The position numbers and the translations under genes are program-made. The notes beneath the pieces are model-generated. The model worked only from the letters and a program-made list of their open reading frames with translations, was not told the origin of the DNA and did no database searches. Source: Aldersonia sp036524855 (GTDB lineage Bacteria > Actinomycetota > Actinomycetes > Mycobacteriales > Mycobacteriaceae). Taken from it: a stretch of 64,000 bases of DNA. The DNA lies in contig DATDBL010000109.1 in the NCBI GenBank assembly GCA_036524855.1, positions 1-64,000 of the forward strand, read 5' to 3'. Shown one piece after another: positions 18,014 through 27,351 of this stretch; position 1 is the first letter of the stretch; the number at the start of each line of letters is the position of its first letter.

Positions 18014-19331
18014 CTATCCTCGGACGCGGGCCTTGTCGCGCTCGGGGTTCGCGAAGATCAACGCACCGACGGCGGCCACCGCGGCGACGATGCCGAGGAT
18101 CTGGAACGCGGTGGCGTAGCCGGCGGCCGGGGTGGCGGCGGCGTCGACGATCACGCCCGTGGCGTACGGCGCGATCAGGCCGCCGATCGCCATCAGCGCG
18201 AGGAACACGCCCAGCGTGCCGGCCGTCTGGCGGGGCGGGCAGATCTCGGAGATCGCGGCGTTGAACATCGGGAAGACCGAGGTGGCGAAGCCGTAGCCGA
18301 CCGAGACGGCGAGCACCGCGAGCGCGGGCGTCGAAACGATGGCAGCAGGAACAGGACCGCGCCGCAGATCAGCACGCCGACCGAGGGCACCACGACCCGG
18401 ATCGTGCGCGAGGTCGCGCCGCGGGCGATCAGCCGGTCGCCGACGAAGGTGCTCGCCACCATCAGGATCAGATCAGACCCGCGATGGACGGGAACGCGAA
18501 CATCGACCCCGCCTGCAGGCGGCTATAGCCCAGACCCACCTCGAAGTAGGACGGCAGCCAGGTGAGCACGACGGTGACCAGCGCGTACACGCTCATCACG
18601 AGGAACACGGCGGAGATGAAGGTGCGTGTGGTGAAGATGCGTGCGTAGGGGACGGCGTCCTCGGCGGCCTCGGCGGTGACCTTCGCGTTCTTGCCGCCGA
18701 TGTACGGGCCGTCCTTCCACGCCGCCAGCCAGATCACGCACCACAGCGCGCCGGCGATCGTGAGACACACCAGCGCGGCGCGCCAGCCCAGGCTCACCGT
18801 GACGAGAGCCAGCGCCGGCGCGATCGCGATCTTGGCGATCGAGGCGGCACCGGCCAGCATCGCGCCGGGCAAGCCCCGCTTCGCGACCGGGTGCCAGGAG
18901 TACGCCGCGGTGTGCACCAGCGCGGCACTCGGCCCCTCCGCGAAACCGAGGAACATCCGGCTGATCACCAGCACCGCGAAGGTCGCCGAGACCACGAGCG
19001 GCAGCACCGCGACCGCCCAGCACAGAGCCAGCAGCACCAGCGCCCAGCGCAGCGACATCCAGCGGTTGATCAGGCCGGCGCCGAACCCGCCGATCGTGAA
19101 CGCGAGGAAAAACAGGCTGCCGACGAGCCCGATCTGCGAGGACGTCAGGCCCAGCTCCTCGCGCAGCGGCTGCGCGATGATGCCGAGGACAGCCTTGTCT
19201 GCGTAGTTGACGACGTACAGCGTGACCAGCAGGGCGGTCAACCCCCACGCCCGGCGCCGGGATTCGGCGCCGGGTGCCAGGGTGTCGGGCGTTCGTGTCG
19301 GTTGGGCGGGGGATTCGGTTCCGGTGCTCAC
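18014..19331 (-). pseudogene. MFS transporter (ACS/MhpT-like) with two frameshifts
   Basis: The frame starts at a GTG at 19331 with GAGAAGG upstream. It encodes an MFS protein (GLTALLVTLYVVNYADKAVL, SRMFLGFAEGPSAALVHT) as far as FPSIAGLI near 18470. There a 5-base direct duplication (GATCA at 18466–18470 and 18471–18475) shifts the frame. The protein resumes as LMVASTFVGDRLIARG, then needs a second, probably one-base, shift near 18330 to reach LAVLAVSVGYGFATSVFPMF and the end at 18014. The restored protein would be about 437 residues with 12 helices. It precedes the thiolase operon on the same strand and was probably its acid importer. Confidence 0.85.
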
Positions 19332-19617
19332 AGGCGCCCTTCTCGGAGTCGGACGAAAGTTGTCAGGTTTGTCGGATGTGGCCTCCGCCGTCGGCGTGGC
19401 GTGCATCACATCACCGTCGATGAAACCGGAGCGGCGAGTCGCGAGCAATGTCCGTTGAGCGAAGGGACCGACTGTCAGTACCTATGGGTCGTCCCCGGGT
19501 TGGTGCGAACAGCGGTGGACGGAGATGCAGGAGGTCGTGGATGCCGCCTCCGGTTCGGGCATTGGCTGTGCCGGAGGCCAGCCGTGGGGTGCAAGTGCGG
19601 GCTGCCCGAGTGCACTA

Positions 19618-19971
19618 CTAGTCGGTGACCTTCGGGTGCCCGGTTCCGGCGTGCTTGATCCACAGGGTGCGCTCGTCGTGGTCGACGAGATACCAGATTC
19701 GACCGGCGCCGGTGACTTCGTACTGCCACAGCTCAAGGACGTGACCCCTGTGTTCGGCGGTCGCGAGGGACCCCTTGAGCTGGTGATGCCGGGATGTCGG
19801 TGAGCAGACGGTGGGGCGGTTGCGCAGTTCCTTCCACGCGGCATTGGTGTTGGCCGCGGCTTGGCGACACAGCTCGTCCCAGCCTTTGGCCGCATCGGTC
19901 GTGGCGAAACGCAGCTCCCATTCGTCGCCGGCTGCGGGCGGTGCGACTCGATCTCCGCGTTTGGGACTCAT
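19618..19971 (-). CDS. Toxin-like small protein partnered with a Phd-type gene
   Basis: 117 residues (MSPKRGDRVAPPAAGDEWEL to HAGTGHPKVTD). The ATG overlaps the upstream gene's stop by 4 bases. The C-terminal half LELWQYEVTGAGRIWYLVDH followed by ERTLWIKHAGTGHP has the look of a RelE/ParE-fold toxin: a strand with RIWYLVD, then a basic LWIKHA segment. The N-terminal helix region FATTDAAKGWDELCRQAAAN is also RelE-like. Assignment as toxin is inference from fold-like pattern and gene order. Confidence 0.65.
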   Translation of the reverse strand: MSPKRGDRVAPPAAGDEWELRFATTDAAKGWDELCRQAAANTNAAWKELRNRPTVCSPTSRHHQLKGSLATAEHRGHVLELWQYEVTGAGRIWYLVDHDERTLWIKHAGTGHPKVTD

Positions 19972-20447
19972 GCCTGGTCCACCGGCGCGGGAACCGGACC
20001 GAGGTCGACATCGGTGGGCGAGGCGAGCTGCGCGGCCAACTCGGGGTCCGCGTGGATCTCGGCGGTGTGCCGCCAGCTGTCGATCACCTGGATGACCGGG
20101 GCCGGGTTGTCGATGGACTCCGCGGCGCGCAGCGTCTGGACCAGCTCGACGACGAACTCTTGGACGTCCTCGCGCGGCAGGAACCTCACCCAGGGGAACG
20201 CTTCCGGCATAACGTCGGTGACGAGTGCGCGCGCGTCGTTGTCGCGCTGCATCAGGGCGAGGAACATCTTGGTAGCGGCAGAGACGACCGTGTGCTCCTG
20301 CTCGGACCGCGTGGCGGTGAGAAGTACAAGATCCTCGTCGTCGCGACGCGTTAGACGCAGGGCCCGGCGACCGGAACGACGCCATGCTTCGAGGGTGGCC
20401 TTGCCGCGGTTCTGGATGTCGGAGAATGGCACTTCGGACGCAGTCAT
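19968..20447 (-). CDS. Phd/prevent-host-death-type antitoxin-like protein
   Basis: 159 residues. The N-terminus MTASEVPFSDIQNRGKATLE resembles Phd/YefM antitoxins, in which a short DNA-binding region precedes a long C-terminal partner-binding region; the protein is roughly twice as long as YefM. Acidic helical segments such as LPREDVQEFVVELVQTLRAA fill the rest. Its start codon abuts a direct repeat that is probably its own operator, and there is no room for a ribosome site, so the mRNA may be leaderless. It is first in a two-gene module with the toxin-like gene. Confidence 0.7.
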   Translation of the reverse strand: MTASEVPFSDIQNRGKATLEAWRRSGRRALRLTRRDDEDLVLLTATRSEQEHTVVSAATKMFLALMQRDNDARALVTDVMPEAFPWVRFLPREDVQEFVVELVQTLRAAESIDNPAPVIQVIDSWRHTAEIHADPELAAQLASPTDVDLGPVPAPVDQA

Positions 20448-20465
20448 ACTTGTAAAGTACTTGTA
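20447..20465. promoter_or_regulatory. Direct repeat at the start of the Phd-type module
   Basis: TACTTGTA occurs twice (20447–20454 and 20458–20465) separated by AAG. The first copy contributes the first base of the antitoxin start codon. On the coding strand this reads TACAAGTACTTTACAAGT before ATG. It fits a self-repressing toxin-antitoxin operator with a leaderless start. The 270 bases from here to the vapC end (20466–20739) contain no gene I can support. Confidence 0.5.
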
Positions 20466-20739
20466 ATGTCTTCGGTTGTCGATGAGCTACCGTCGAGTCG
20501 GCTGAGGAGCTGCAGGTGCTGAGTAGGGGCGTGGTCGTCACGCAGACGCCTCCATGCGTCGGCCGATGACCATCGCGGCCTCTCAGGCACCCGCACGACG
20601 CGTTGGCCCTGACGATCGTGCACGAGGACCAGTCCGCCAGTCGAACAGCTATGCAGAACTCGCCGACTCGTCGCGCCGCTTCGCGCGCGTGTGAGTGAGC
20701 GAGGGAGGGATCGGAGGGGTTCCTGTTCGTACACGGTCG

Positions 20740-21141
20740 TCAGGTGATCAGCTCGAAGGCGCACCGGGGACCGCTGGCGGCCGTCAGTTTGCGGTCGCAG
20801 GTGATGATCGGGCCATCGAGGCGTTCGGCGAGGGCGACGTAGGCGCCGTCGTAGGGGGTGAGGTTCTCACGTAGTTCCCACATCCGGGTCAGCAGCGGCG
20901 CCAGGGGCATGCGCCGGATCGGGAAGCCGGTGAGGTGGCGCAACGCGGCGGGCACCGCCGCCTGCAGCACCGGAGTGTGCTGCGCCAGACGCCGCAGCGC
21001 GGAGACGACCTCGACATCGACGTGGGCGGGAGCGAACAAGGCATCGCCGGCGGCAAGCCGGGCCGCGACCGCATCTCGGCGTGGGTCGTCGGCGGCGTAG
21101 AAGGCGGTCAGGGCGGAGGCATCGACGACCGCCAGGCTCAC
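20740..21141 (-). CDS. vapC: VapC-type PIN-domain ribonuclease toxin
   Basis: 133 residues. The four acidic PIN residues are all visible: Asp7 in AVVDASALTAFY, Glu44 in VDVEVVSALRRL, Asp98 in LTPYDGAYVALAE and Asp116 in IITCDRKLTAA. VapC toxins cut specific tRNAs or rRNA using Mg ions. The start overlaps the antitoxin stop, so translation is coupled, and the pair is complete. The gene is not interrupted. The target RNA is unknown. Confidence 0.93.
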   Translation of the reverse strand: MSLAVVDASALTAFYAADDPRRDAVAARLAAGDALFAPAHVDVEVVSALRRLAQHTPVLQAAVPAALRHLTGFPIRRMPLAPLLTRMWELRENLTPYDGAYVALAERLDGPIITCDRKLTAASGPRCAFELIT

Positions 21142-21368
21142 GACGCTTCCCGCACCTGCCGCACCGCCGCCGCCGCATCGTCGAGACTGACCCCGCTACC
21201 TTGCGGTGGTAGGTAGGACGCGAGGTAGTCGCCCAGCCGCGTCACGGCGGCAGCCTCGGTCAACCGGTCGACGACGAACGCGTTCAAGGACTGCCGCTTC
21301 GCCTCGGCGGCCGCGCTCAATGCGGCGTATACGTCGTCCGGTACGGCGCGCAGATTCATCCTCTTCAT
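21138..21368 (-). CDS. vapB: VapB-type antitoxin
   Basis: 76 residues from the ATG at 21368 (MKRMNLRAVPDDVYAALS). The N-terminal ribbon-helix-helix is NLRAVPDDVYAALSAAAEAK with RQSLNAFVVDRLTE, followed by a C-terminal stretch that should wrap the toxin. The start codon lies inside a 25-base palindrome, leaving no space for a ribosome site, so a leaderless transcript is likely; an alternative ATG is at 21359. The stop overlaps the vapC start by 4 bases. Confidence 0.9.
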   Translation of the reverse strand: MKRMNLRAVPDDVYAALSAAAEAKRQSLNAFVVDRLTEAAAVTRLGDYLASYLPPQGSGVSLDDAAAAVRQVREAS

Positions 21369-21389
21369 GGTGCCATTATGGCACCATGA
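21365..21389. promoter_or_regulatory. Perfect palindrome overlapping the vapB start: autorepressor operator
   Basis: TCATGGTGCCAT and ATGGCACCATGA form 12-base arms around a single central T (21377). The vapB start codon (21366–21368 on the plus strand) is inside the left arm. Binding of the VapBC complex here would block both transcription and start. The symmetry is exact over 24 positions. Confidence 0.75.
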
Positions 21390-21475
21390 GCGGGGTGTCA
21401 TTTCAGCCCCGGCCTGCTGTTGCGTCGAGGGCTCGACCTGCGTTCGCTCGCGACGTGACCGTCAGCGAGTCGTAG

Positions 21476-22495
21476 TTATGCCGGCTCTCTCATGACGCCG
21501 AAATGGCGCACCGTCCCGGAAAGGCCTGGAAGCTCTTGCACGGGCGACCAGGTGCGTAGCCCATCCGTGCTGTCGGAATAGAGATACTTTCCTTCGGTAT
21601 AGGCGTCGAGATATATCCGCCAGGTGTCGTTCGGCAACTGAACCAGGGCTGGGCCCTCCCGCAGCGAGCCCCAATTTCCGGGCGGGACGAATGAATAGGG
21701 TCCCGTCGCCGACGACGCGACCGCATGCTCGACGACCTTCTTCGTCTCGTTCTTGGTGAACGCATGATAGGTCGATCCCACCTTGACCACGGTGGTGTCG
21801 ATGTGGTCCGCACCGATCCCGGCGAGCGGAACAGGCGGGCTCCACAACCTGAGCGATGGTTCCAGCGCCGTCATCAGATACGGCACGAATCCTCCACCGG
21901 TCGACAGCGACAGGATGACGTTGACGCGGTCGCCGTCCACGAACCATTCGGGCGCCCAGGCTTTGGTGACGAAGGGCGACAGCGACGGTCCGTCCTTGAA
22001 CCCGGCCGACCCAGAGGAGCCCGGCGGGCTCGCAGAACCTGTACCGTCCCCCGTGCCTGGCATGAAGGCGCAGCAAAACGGGACCGGATAGGACTCCAGG
22101 AACGTCCAGTTGATGCGGTCACTGCTGCGCGCGAAGCCGATATTCGCTCCGCCGCCTGTCGTGTAGGTGAGGTAATACAACCCGTCTGTGTTCCGGAAGA
22201 TGCTCGGGTCACGCACAAGCCCTGACGGGGGCCGAAACGCCGACAGTCGGACGGGTTGGAATTGAGTGGCGTCCGCCGACTCGTATACATCCATGTCGCG
22301 GTCGCTTGCGTTGCTGAACGCCACCATCGTGTATCGCCAAGCGGGCGGTGCGGCGCCGCTGCTTCCCGGCGCCGCGACCAGCAAGCCCGCGACGGCGAGC
22401 ATCACCGTCGATATTGCGGAAAAGCAGGTTCGTCGGGTCAGCATCACCGGTGCAGTATCCATGACAGCAGGCGCACCATGCGTAACTTTGGCCAC
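21476..22495 (-). CDS. Secreted GH43-like glycoside hydrolase / five-bladed propeller protein
   Basis: Up to 339 residues; the most likely start is the internal MLTRRTCFSAISTVMLAVAG (ATG near 22444), which begins a signal peptide with a twin-arginine-like RR pair and a cleavage area near GSSGAAP. Propeller blades show the GH43-type pattern LVRDPSIFRNTDGLYYLTYT, TKAWAPEWFVDGDRVNVIL and EGPALVQLPNDTWRIYLDAY, giving candidate Asp and Glu catalytic residues. Such enzymes act on arabinose- or xylose-containing chains; in a mycolate actinomycete the cell-wall arabinogalactan is a conceivable substrate. The exact activity is not established. Confidence 0.75.
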   Translation of the reverse strand: MAKVTHGAPAVMDTAPVMLTRRTCFSAISTVMLAVAGLLVAAPGSSGAAPPAWRYTMVAFSNASDRDMDVYESADATQFQPVRLSAFRPPSGLVRDPSIFRNTDGLYYLTYTTGGGANIGFARSSDRINWTFLESYPVPFCCAFMPGTGDGTGSASPPGSSGSAGFKDGPSLSPFVTKAWAPEWFVDGDRVNVILSLSTGGGFVPYLMTALEPSLRLWSPPVPLAGIGADHIDTTVVKVGSTYHAFTKNETKKVVEHAVASSATGPYSFVPPGNWGSLREGPALVQLPNDTWRIYLDAYTEGKYLYSDSTDGLRTWSPVQELPGLSGTVRHFGVMREPA

Positions 22496-22719
22496 AGGCG
22501 CGGGGCTCTCGCAAATCGTCTACGGCGCTGAAAGACCGCCGCAGTGAACCCGGTGATCTGGTGTGTGTGAGGGCGTGTCGACGACCGGCCAGCCATCGAC
22601 GCCGGAGACGACGCCAACACCGTACGACCGGGGGGAAGTGGGGCGGTAATTCACCACCGTTCGCCGGTTGGTGCATGTCGAGGCCGCATCCAGCATGCTT
22701 GGTGCCTAGACTGCTACGG

Positions 22720-23970
22720 ATGGCTCGAATTGTCTCCGAGATTCTCGACAACGGCCTGCCCCTGCATCGGATTCGCGTCGATGGCACGCGGGCAACCACC
22801 ATCCTGATCGCCTTCGACGCGGGCGCACGCGCCGAGCGGCGGGACGAGAATGGAATGGCACATTTCCTCGAGCACGTGGTGTTCAAGGGCGGCGAGAAAT
22901 ACGGAGATCACCGCACCATAAGCCGCACCGCGGAGCAGTTGGGCGCTGCGCAGAACGCAGCGACTTCCCACGACCTGGTCACGTTTCACATCACAGTTCG
23001 CGCGGAGGCGGCACCGCATGCCATCGACCTGGTGACCGACTTCGTCGCTCGGCCTCGGCTCGACGAAAACGATCTCGACAAGGAGCGCGGTGTGGTCGCC
23101 CAGGAGATCGCACGCTACCTCGACCAGCCTGCCTACATTGCGAGTCGAATGAGCGCTCTTGCAACCTTCGGCGACCACCCTCTCGGCCGTCCCGTCCTCG
23201 GCCCAGTGGAACACCTGCCCACGTTCACGCGCGCGGCGCTGCTGGCATTTCGGCAACGCCGCTGGGCTGGCTGTCGCGGCGGCGCATTCATCGTCGGCAA
23301 CACCGACCACGTTTCCGACGATGGCGAAACATCCGACCTGTTCGAGCGGTTCCCAAAGCTCGAAGAGCCGGAGCCATACGAATCGGCACCCGAGTTTCTG
23401 CCGCGGACGCTGGTCGAGCGGCGCGACACCAATCAGTCACATTTGCGAATGAGTTACCGCCTGACCTACGACGTCGCCGATGCCAAGGCGCGGGCCGCGG
23501 CACGGATCTTCGCGATCATTCTCGGCGGCACGCCGAGTTCCAGGTTCAACGACGAGATCCGCGAACAGCGGGGGCTGTGCTATTCCATTTCTGCGGGCGT
23601 CCACGCGAGTGCCGACGTCGCGACGCTGGACCTCGCCGCCGGCCTCGCGTCCGCGAATTGTGTCGAGGCGTACACACGCATGCGCGAGATCGTCGGCGAA
23701 CTGCGGGCGCTGGGGCCAACCGACGAGGAAGTCGCGCGAGCACGCGCGGTCGCTGCCGGGCATGGCGTGCTGGCGTTCGAGAACACCAACAGAGTGGCGC
23801 ACTTCGCGGCACACCAGGCGATCGTCCATCACGGCGATCTTGATCCGGACGCCCTCATCGCCGACCTGGACGCGGTCAGCATCGGTGAGGTACGAGACAT
23901 CGCGAGTGCCATCGATCCGGACAATCCGTCGGTTGCCTGCCTCGGTCCGCACGACACAGAGGAATTCTGA
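22720..23970 (+). CDS. M16-family zinc metallopeptidase (insulinase/processing-peptidase type)
   Basis: 416 residues from the ATG at 22720. The inverted zinc motif HFLEH is in GMAHFLEHVVFKGGEKYGDH, with the third ligand expected in KERGVVAQEI about 75 residues on. The C-terminal half (from about 190) is the inactive M16 partner domain with SSRFNDEIREQRGLCYSISA. The protein is a typical two-domain single-chain M16 peptidase. It is divergent from the GH43-like gene. Role is unknown; related proteins degrade small peptides. Confidence 0.92.
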   Translation: MARIVSEILDNGLPLHRIRVDGTRATTILIAFDAGARAERRDENGMAHFLEHVVFKGGEKYGDHRTISRTAEQLGAAQNAATSHDLVTFHITVRAEAAPHAIDLVTDFVARPRLDENDLDKERGVVAQEIARYLDQPAYIASRMSALATFGDHPLGRPVLGPVEHLPTFTRAALLAFRQRRWAGCRGGAFIVGNTDHVSDDGETSDLFERFPKLEEPEPYESAPEFLPRTLVERRDTNQSHLRMSYRLTYDVADAKARAAARIFAIILGGTPSSRFNDEIREQRGLCYSISAGVHASADVATLDLAAGLASANCVEAYTRMREIVGELRALGPTDEEVARARAVAAGHGVLAFENTNRVAHFAAHQAIVHHGDLDPDALIADLDAVSIGEVRDIASAIDPDNPSVACLGPHDTEEF

Positions 23971-24383
23971 GCTGCGCAGCGGCCGTCGAGATCGGGCCGG
24001 AACGAGAACCGTATCCGAGGGTTCGTAGGCGCGGTTGAGGTCGTCCAGGCAGGCGGCGGAGTATGCCTCGCGGGGATCGTCGAGGCCGAATGCGCGGGAT
24101 CCGGGTGGCCGCCATCGGGTCCGGCCACGGCCACCGGCGACGCCAGCACCAGCACCGTCTGGATGTGGCGGTCCAGCGACGACAACCGACCAACGCGACG
24201 CCGCGAAGGCGGCTGACGTGACGAACGCATGGGGATCCGCAAACGGACGACGACGAGGTCGCATGATCGGCGTTGTGTTGACGCGCGGGTGTCCGGTCAG
24301 GGCGGGTTGGAATCCGTTCGCACTGTCGAATGGAGTAGTGCTCTACTCGTGGCCTCGGTCTCGGCGGGCCGCACGATCGTGGG
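23971..24383. other. 413-base gap without a supported gene; possible relic on the minus strand
   Basis: No frame here has the length, codon bias and motif content of a gene. On the minus strand two frames give short protein-like runs, SLDRHIQTVLVLASPVAVAG (about 24180–24120) and FGLDDPREAYSAACLDDLNR (about 24090–24030), separated by a frame change. They may be the remains of a lost gene, but no family was recognised. Confidence 0.35.
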
Positions 24384-24588
24384 GTGAGTACGCACCATGA
24401 TCGGCGCAGGGCCCTGGATCGACTGCCGTCGCCGTATTCGGAGGCGTTGCGGTTGCGCGTTGCGCGATGCGGGTGTCGAGGACCGAGCGATCGCCGACAT
24501 CGTCGGCGTCGATCCCGTGGCCCTGGCCACCTTGATGGAGGTCGCCGAGGCCAAGCTCGCGGCCGCATCGATCCGCGACGGCGAATGA
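24384..24588 (+). pseudogene. Small sigma-region-4-like HTH protein, frameshifted by a 7-bp duplication
   Basis: A GTG at 24384 starts RRALDRLPSPYSEALRLR. The next codons are disturbed by a perfect tandem repeat TTGCGCG TTGCGCG (24453–24459 and 24460–24466). With one copy removed the frame runs on as DAGVEDRAIADIVGVDPVAL and ends at a TGA that overlaps the LuxR start by 4 bases, giving about 65 residues. The restored protein looks like a stand-alone helix-turn-helix of sigma-70 region 4 type. As written, an ATG at 24397 gives 63 residues in which only the second half is native. It was probably a translationally coupled leader gene of the LuxR regulator. Confidence 0.65.
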
Positions 24589-27245
24589 GCATCGTCGACG
24601 TCGCTGCAGGCGTATCGGATGCGGAATCCGCTGCGGTGGTGGGCGCCGGCTGGCCGTTGACCGGACGTGCCGAGGAGCTGGCGGTGATCGCCCGGATCGC
24701 CGAGGCACCGGCCGGGTCGGGGGTCGTGCTGGCCGGTGCGGCGGGTGTGGGCAAGACCCGGCTCGCCCTTGAGGCCCTGGACCGGGCGCGCGATCGGGGC
24801 TGGCAGTGCTGCTACGTGACGGCGACCGAATCGGCTCGGTCGATCCCGCTCGGCGCGTTCTCCGACTACGCCACCGATTTCGGTTCCGACCCGCTGCGGC
24901 GGGTGCAGGAGGTCGTCGACGCGGTGGCCGGCGGCGGGGGTCACCGTCGTGTCGTCGTGGGGGTCGATGATGCGCATCTGCTCGACGAGATGTCCGCGGT
25001 GGTGGTTCATCAGCTGGTGCGGCGGCGGCTCGCGAGCGTGGTCGTGGCGTTGCGTACGGGTGAGGATGTGCCCGAGGCGATCACGGCGCTGTGGAAGGAC
25101 GAGGTGCTGCCTCGGCTGGAGGTGCAGCCGTTGGCCGAGTCGGAGACCACGGTGCTGGTCGAGCACGTTCTCCGCGGTCGGCTCGAGTCCTCGAGTGCGC
25201 GACGGATCTGGCACCACACCCGCGGCAACGTGCTGTATCTGCGGCAGTTGATCGCCGACGAACTCGCCGCCGGACGGCTCGGCGAGGAGTCCGGGGTGTG
25301 GATGTGGCAGCGGAGCGAGGAGCTGTCGCCGACGCTGACCGAGTTGGTGGCCGCGGCGATCGGCCGGCAACCCGCGGCGGTGATCGAGGTGCTCGACATC
25401 CTGGCCGTCGCCGACCCCGTCGAGGTGACCGTGCTCGCCGCGATCAGCGGGCCCGACGCGATCGACGCCGCCGAGGCTGCCGGTCTTGTCTCGATCGACA
25501 CCGACCGAGACCCAGCGGTCGTGCGCATGGTGCACCCACTGTTCGGTGACGTGCGCCGCGCCCGCGCCGGGACGATGCGGCTGCGGCACCTGCGGGGACG
25601 GGTCGCGACCGGGCTCTGCGCCCTCGGTGATCGGCCGGATCTCGTGCAGCGAGTCCGGCGCGCCACCCTGGCCGTGGACTCCGACCTCGCTCCGGATCCC
25701 GCGCAGCTGATCGACGCCGCGAGTGCCGCGTTGGAGTTGATGGACCCCGCCCCGGCGGAACGTCTCGCCGCTGCGGCCGTGAGGGCCGGCGGCGGTCGTC
25801 GCGCGCAGGTCGTCCACCTGCGTGCGCTGGTCAACTGCGACCGCCTCGGCGACGCGCTGCGCCTCAGCGCCGAGTTGCGGGCGAGCGCGTCGACCGACAG
25901 CCATCGCACCATCGCCACGCTCGGACGGGTGATGATGTTGATTCAAACGTGGAACCCCGACGATGCCGCGCGGGAACTGGACGCCGTGCGCGAGAGCGTG
26001 ATCGCCAACGGCCTCGAGCGCCCGTACAACTGCACACGCGCCGTGCTGTCGGCGACGCGGGGCCGCCCGCGCGATGCCGTCGATATCGCCACCGCCGGGC
26101 TGACCGGACCCGGATGGACACACGACGTGTTCGAACTCGTCGGGTTGACGAGTCTCGTCATCGGACTCGCCGAGTCGGGGCGTTTCGACGCCGTCGGGGA
26201 CTGGGTGGAGAAGGGCTACGCGCTCAGCCGCGCCACGGTCGACTACCGGATGCTGCGCTTCGTCGTCGGACTGGTCCACGTCCATGCCTGTGGGCTCGCC
26301 GGGCAGCTCACCGACGGCGACGCCGTGGCACAGCGACTGGCCCTGGAGCCGATGGATCACCCTGTCGCCCTCGCATATCGGGCGCTGCTGCTGGGTTCGA
26401 CGGCGCTGGACCGAGGGGACCTCGCCCTCGCCCGCAGGTGGTTCGGCGAAGCCGGTGCCACCGCGGCCACACTCGAATCCGTGTGGTTTTCCCGATACCG
26501 GTGCCGAGTATCGGCGATCTGCCTGGCGATGGCCGGGGACCCTTCGAACGCGTCGGCACTGTTGCATGCCGACCCGTACCCCGCAGACGCGCCCGGCGGC
26601 TTCGTACACCTCGAAGCGCTGGCGCACTCCTGGGTTCACGCCGCAGCCGGCGCCACGAGCGAGGCAATCGCCTGCCTACGACGGTTCGCGACGCACGCCC
26701 GGGAGCGAGGCATGTCGGCCGGCGAGGTCGTCTGTCTGCAGACCGCGGCGCAGTTCGGCGACCCGACCGGCGCGGAGCGGCTGACGGAACTGGCGTCGAT
26801 CGGGCAGGGCCCACGGGCAAGCACGGCGGCAAGGCATGCCGTGGCGCTGCGCGACCGCGACGGCACCGGCCTGCGGGAGGCGGCGTCGCTGTACGAGGCG
26901 TTCGGTGACCGCGTCGCCGCGGCCGACGCTGCCGCACAAGCGGCGATGGTGTTCCGCGATCAGGGCCGTCGGGGCGCCGCCATGACCGCCACCGCGGTGG
27001 CGCGCCGGTTGGCCGACGAGACCGGTGCCGACACCCCGGCGCTGCGCGCGAACGCGACACCGATCCCGCTGACTCCCCGGCAGCGGGAGATCCTCGCCCT
27101 CGCCGCCACCGGACTGTCCAACCGCCAGATCGCCGATCGCCTCGTCATGTCCGTTCGCACCGTCGAAGGCCACCTGTTCCGCGCCCACCAGAAAACCGGA
27201 GTCAGCGGCCGCGAAGAACTGATCGCCCTGCTCGAAACGAACTGA
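24585..27245 (+). CDS. Large ATP-binding LuxR-family regulator (LAL/MalT-like)
   Basis: About 886 residues from the ATG at 24585. The order is an AAA/STAND ATPase domain with Walker A VVLAGAAGVGKTRLALEALD (about residue 45) and Walker B-like VVVGVDDAHLLDEM, then a long alpha-helical repeat region. A C-terminal LuxR helix-turn-helix completes it: LTPRQREILALAATGLSNRQ, IADRLVMSVRTVEGHLFRAH. Proteins of this type are ATP- and ligand-dependent activators, often of catabolic or secondary-metabolite genes. The ATG overlaps the stop of the small HTH gene. A target is not obvious from the neighbours. Confidence 0.92.
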   Translation: MSIVDVAAGVSDAESAAVVGAGWPLTGRAEELAVIARIAEAPAGSGVVLAGAAGVGKTRLALEALDRARDRGWQCCYVTATESARSIPLGAFSDYATDFGSDPLRRVQEVVDAVAGGGGHRRVVVGVDDAHLLDEMSAVVVHQLVRRRLASVVVALRTGEDVPEAITALWKDEVLPRLEVQPLAESETTVLVEHVLRGRLESSSARRIWHHTRGNVLYLRQLIADELAAGRLGEESGVWMWQRSEELSPTLTELVAAAIGRQPAAVIEVLDILAVADPVEVTVLAAISGPDAIDAAEAAGLVSIDTDRDPAVVRMVHPLFGDVRRARAGTMRLRHLRGRVATGLCALGDRPDLVQRVRRATLAVDSDLAPDPAQLIDAASAALELMDPAPAERLAAAAVRAGGGRRAQVVHLRALVNCDRLGDALRLSAELRASASTDSHRTIATLGRVMMLIQTWNPDDAARELDAVRESVIANGLERPYNCTRAVLSATRGRPRDAVDIATAGLTGPGWTHDVFELVGLTSLVIGLAESGRFDAVGDWVEKGYALSRATVDYRMLRFVVGLVHVHACGLAGQLTDGDAVAQRLALEPMDHPVALAYRALLLGSTALDRGDLALARRWFGEAGATAATLESVWFSRYRCRVSAICLAMAGDPSNASALLHADPYPADAPGGFVHLEALAHSWVHAAAGATSEAIACLRRFATHARERGMSAGEVVCLQTAAQFGDPTGAERLTELASIGQGPRASTAARHAVALRDRDGTGLREAASLYEAFGDRVAAADAAAQAAMVFRDQGRRGAAMTATAVARRLADETGADTPALRANATPIPLTPRQREILALAATGLSNRQIADRLVMSVRTVEGHLFRAHQKTGVSGREELIALLETN

Positions 27246-27351
27246 CCACTCCGGGTGTTACACCGCCGGGAATGGACGTTGGCATCGACGTACATCATCC
27301 GGACAGCGATCCTCTTGCGCACGGGGGCGGGCCTCGGTTTGCGGGCCTCGT

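Noticed and set aside
20466..20739. Possible small gene between the Phd-type antitoxin and vapC (minus-strand frame of about 106 codons)
   Set aside because: A short stretch (LVLVHDRQGQRVVRVPE) looks protein-like, but there is no ribosome site, no recognisable family and the rest is Arg/Ser-rich.
23971..24383. A minus-strand gene in the gap before the LuxR regulator
   Set aside because: Only two short protein-like runs in different frames were found, with no start, length or family support; listed only as a possible relic.
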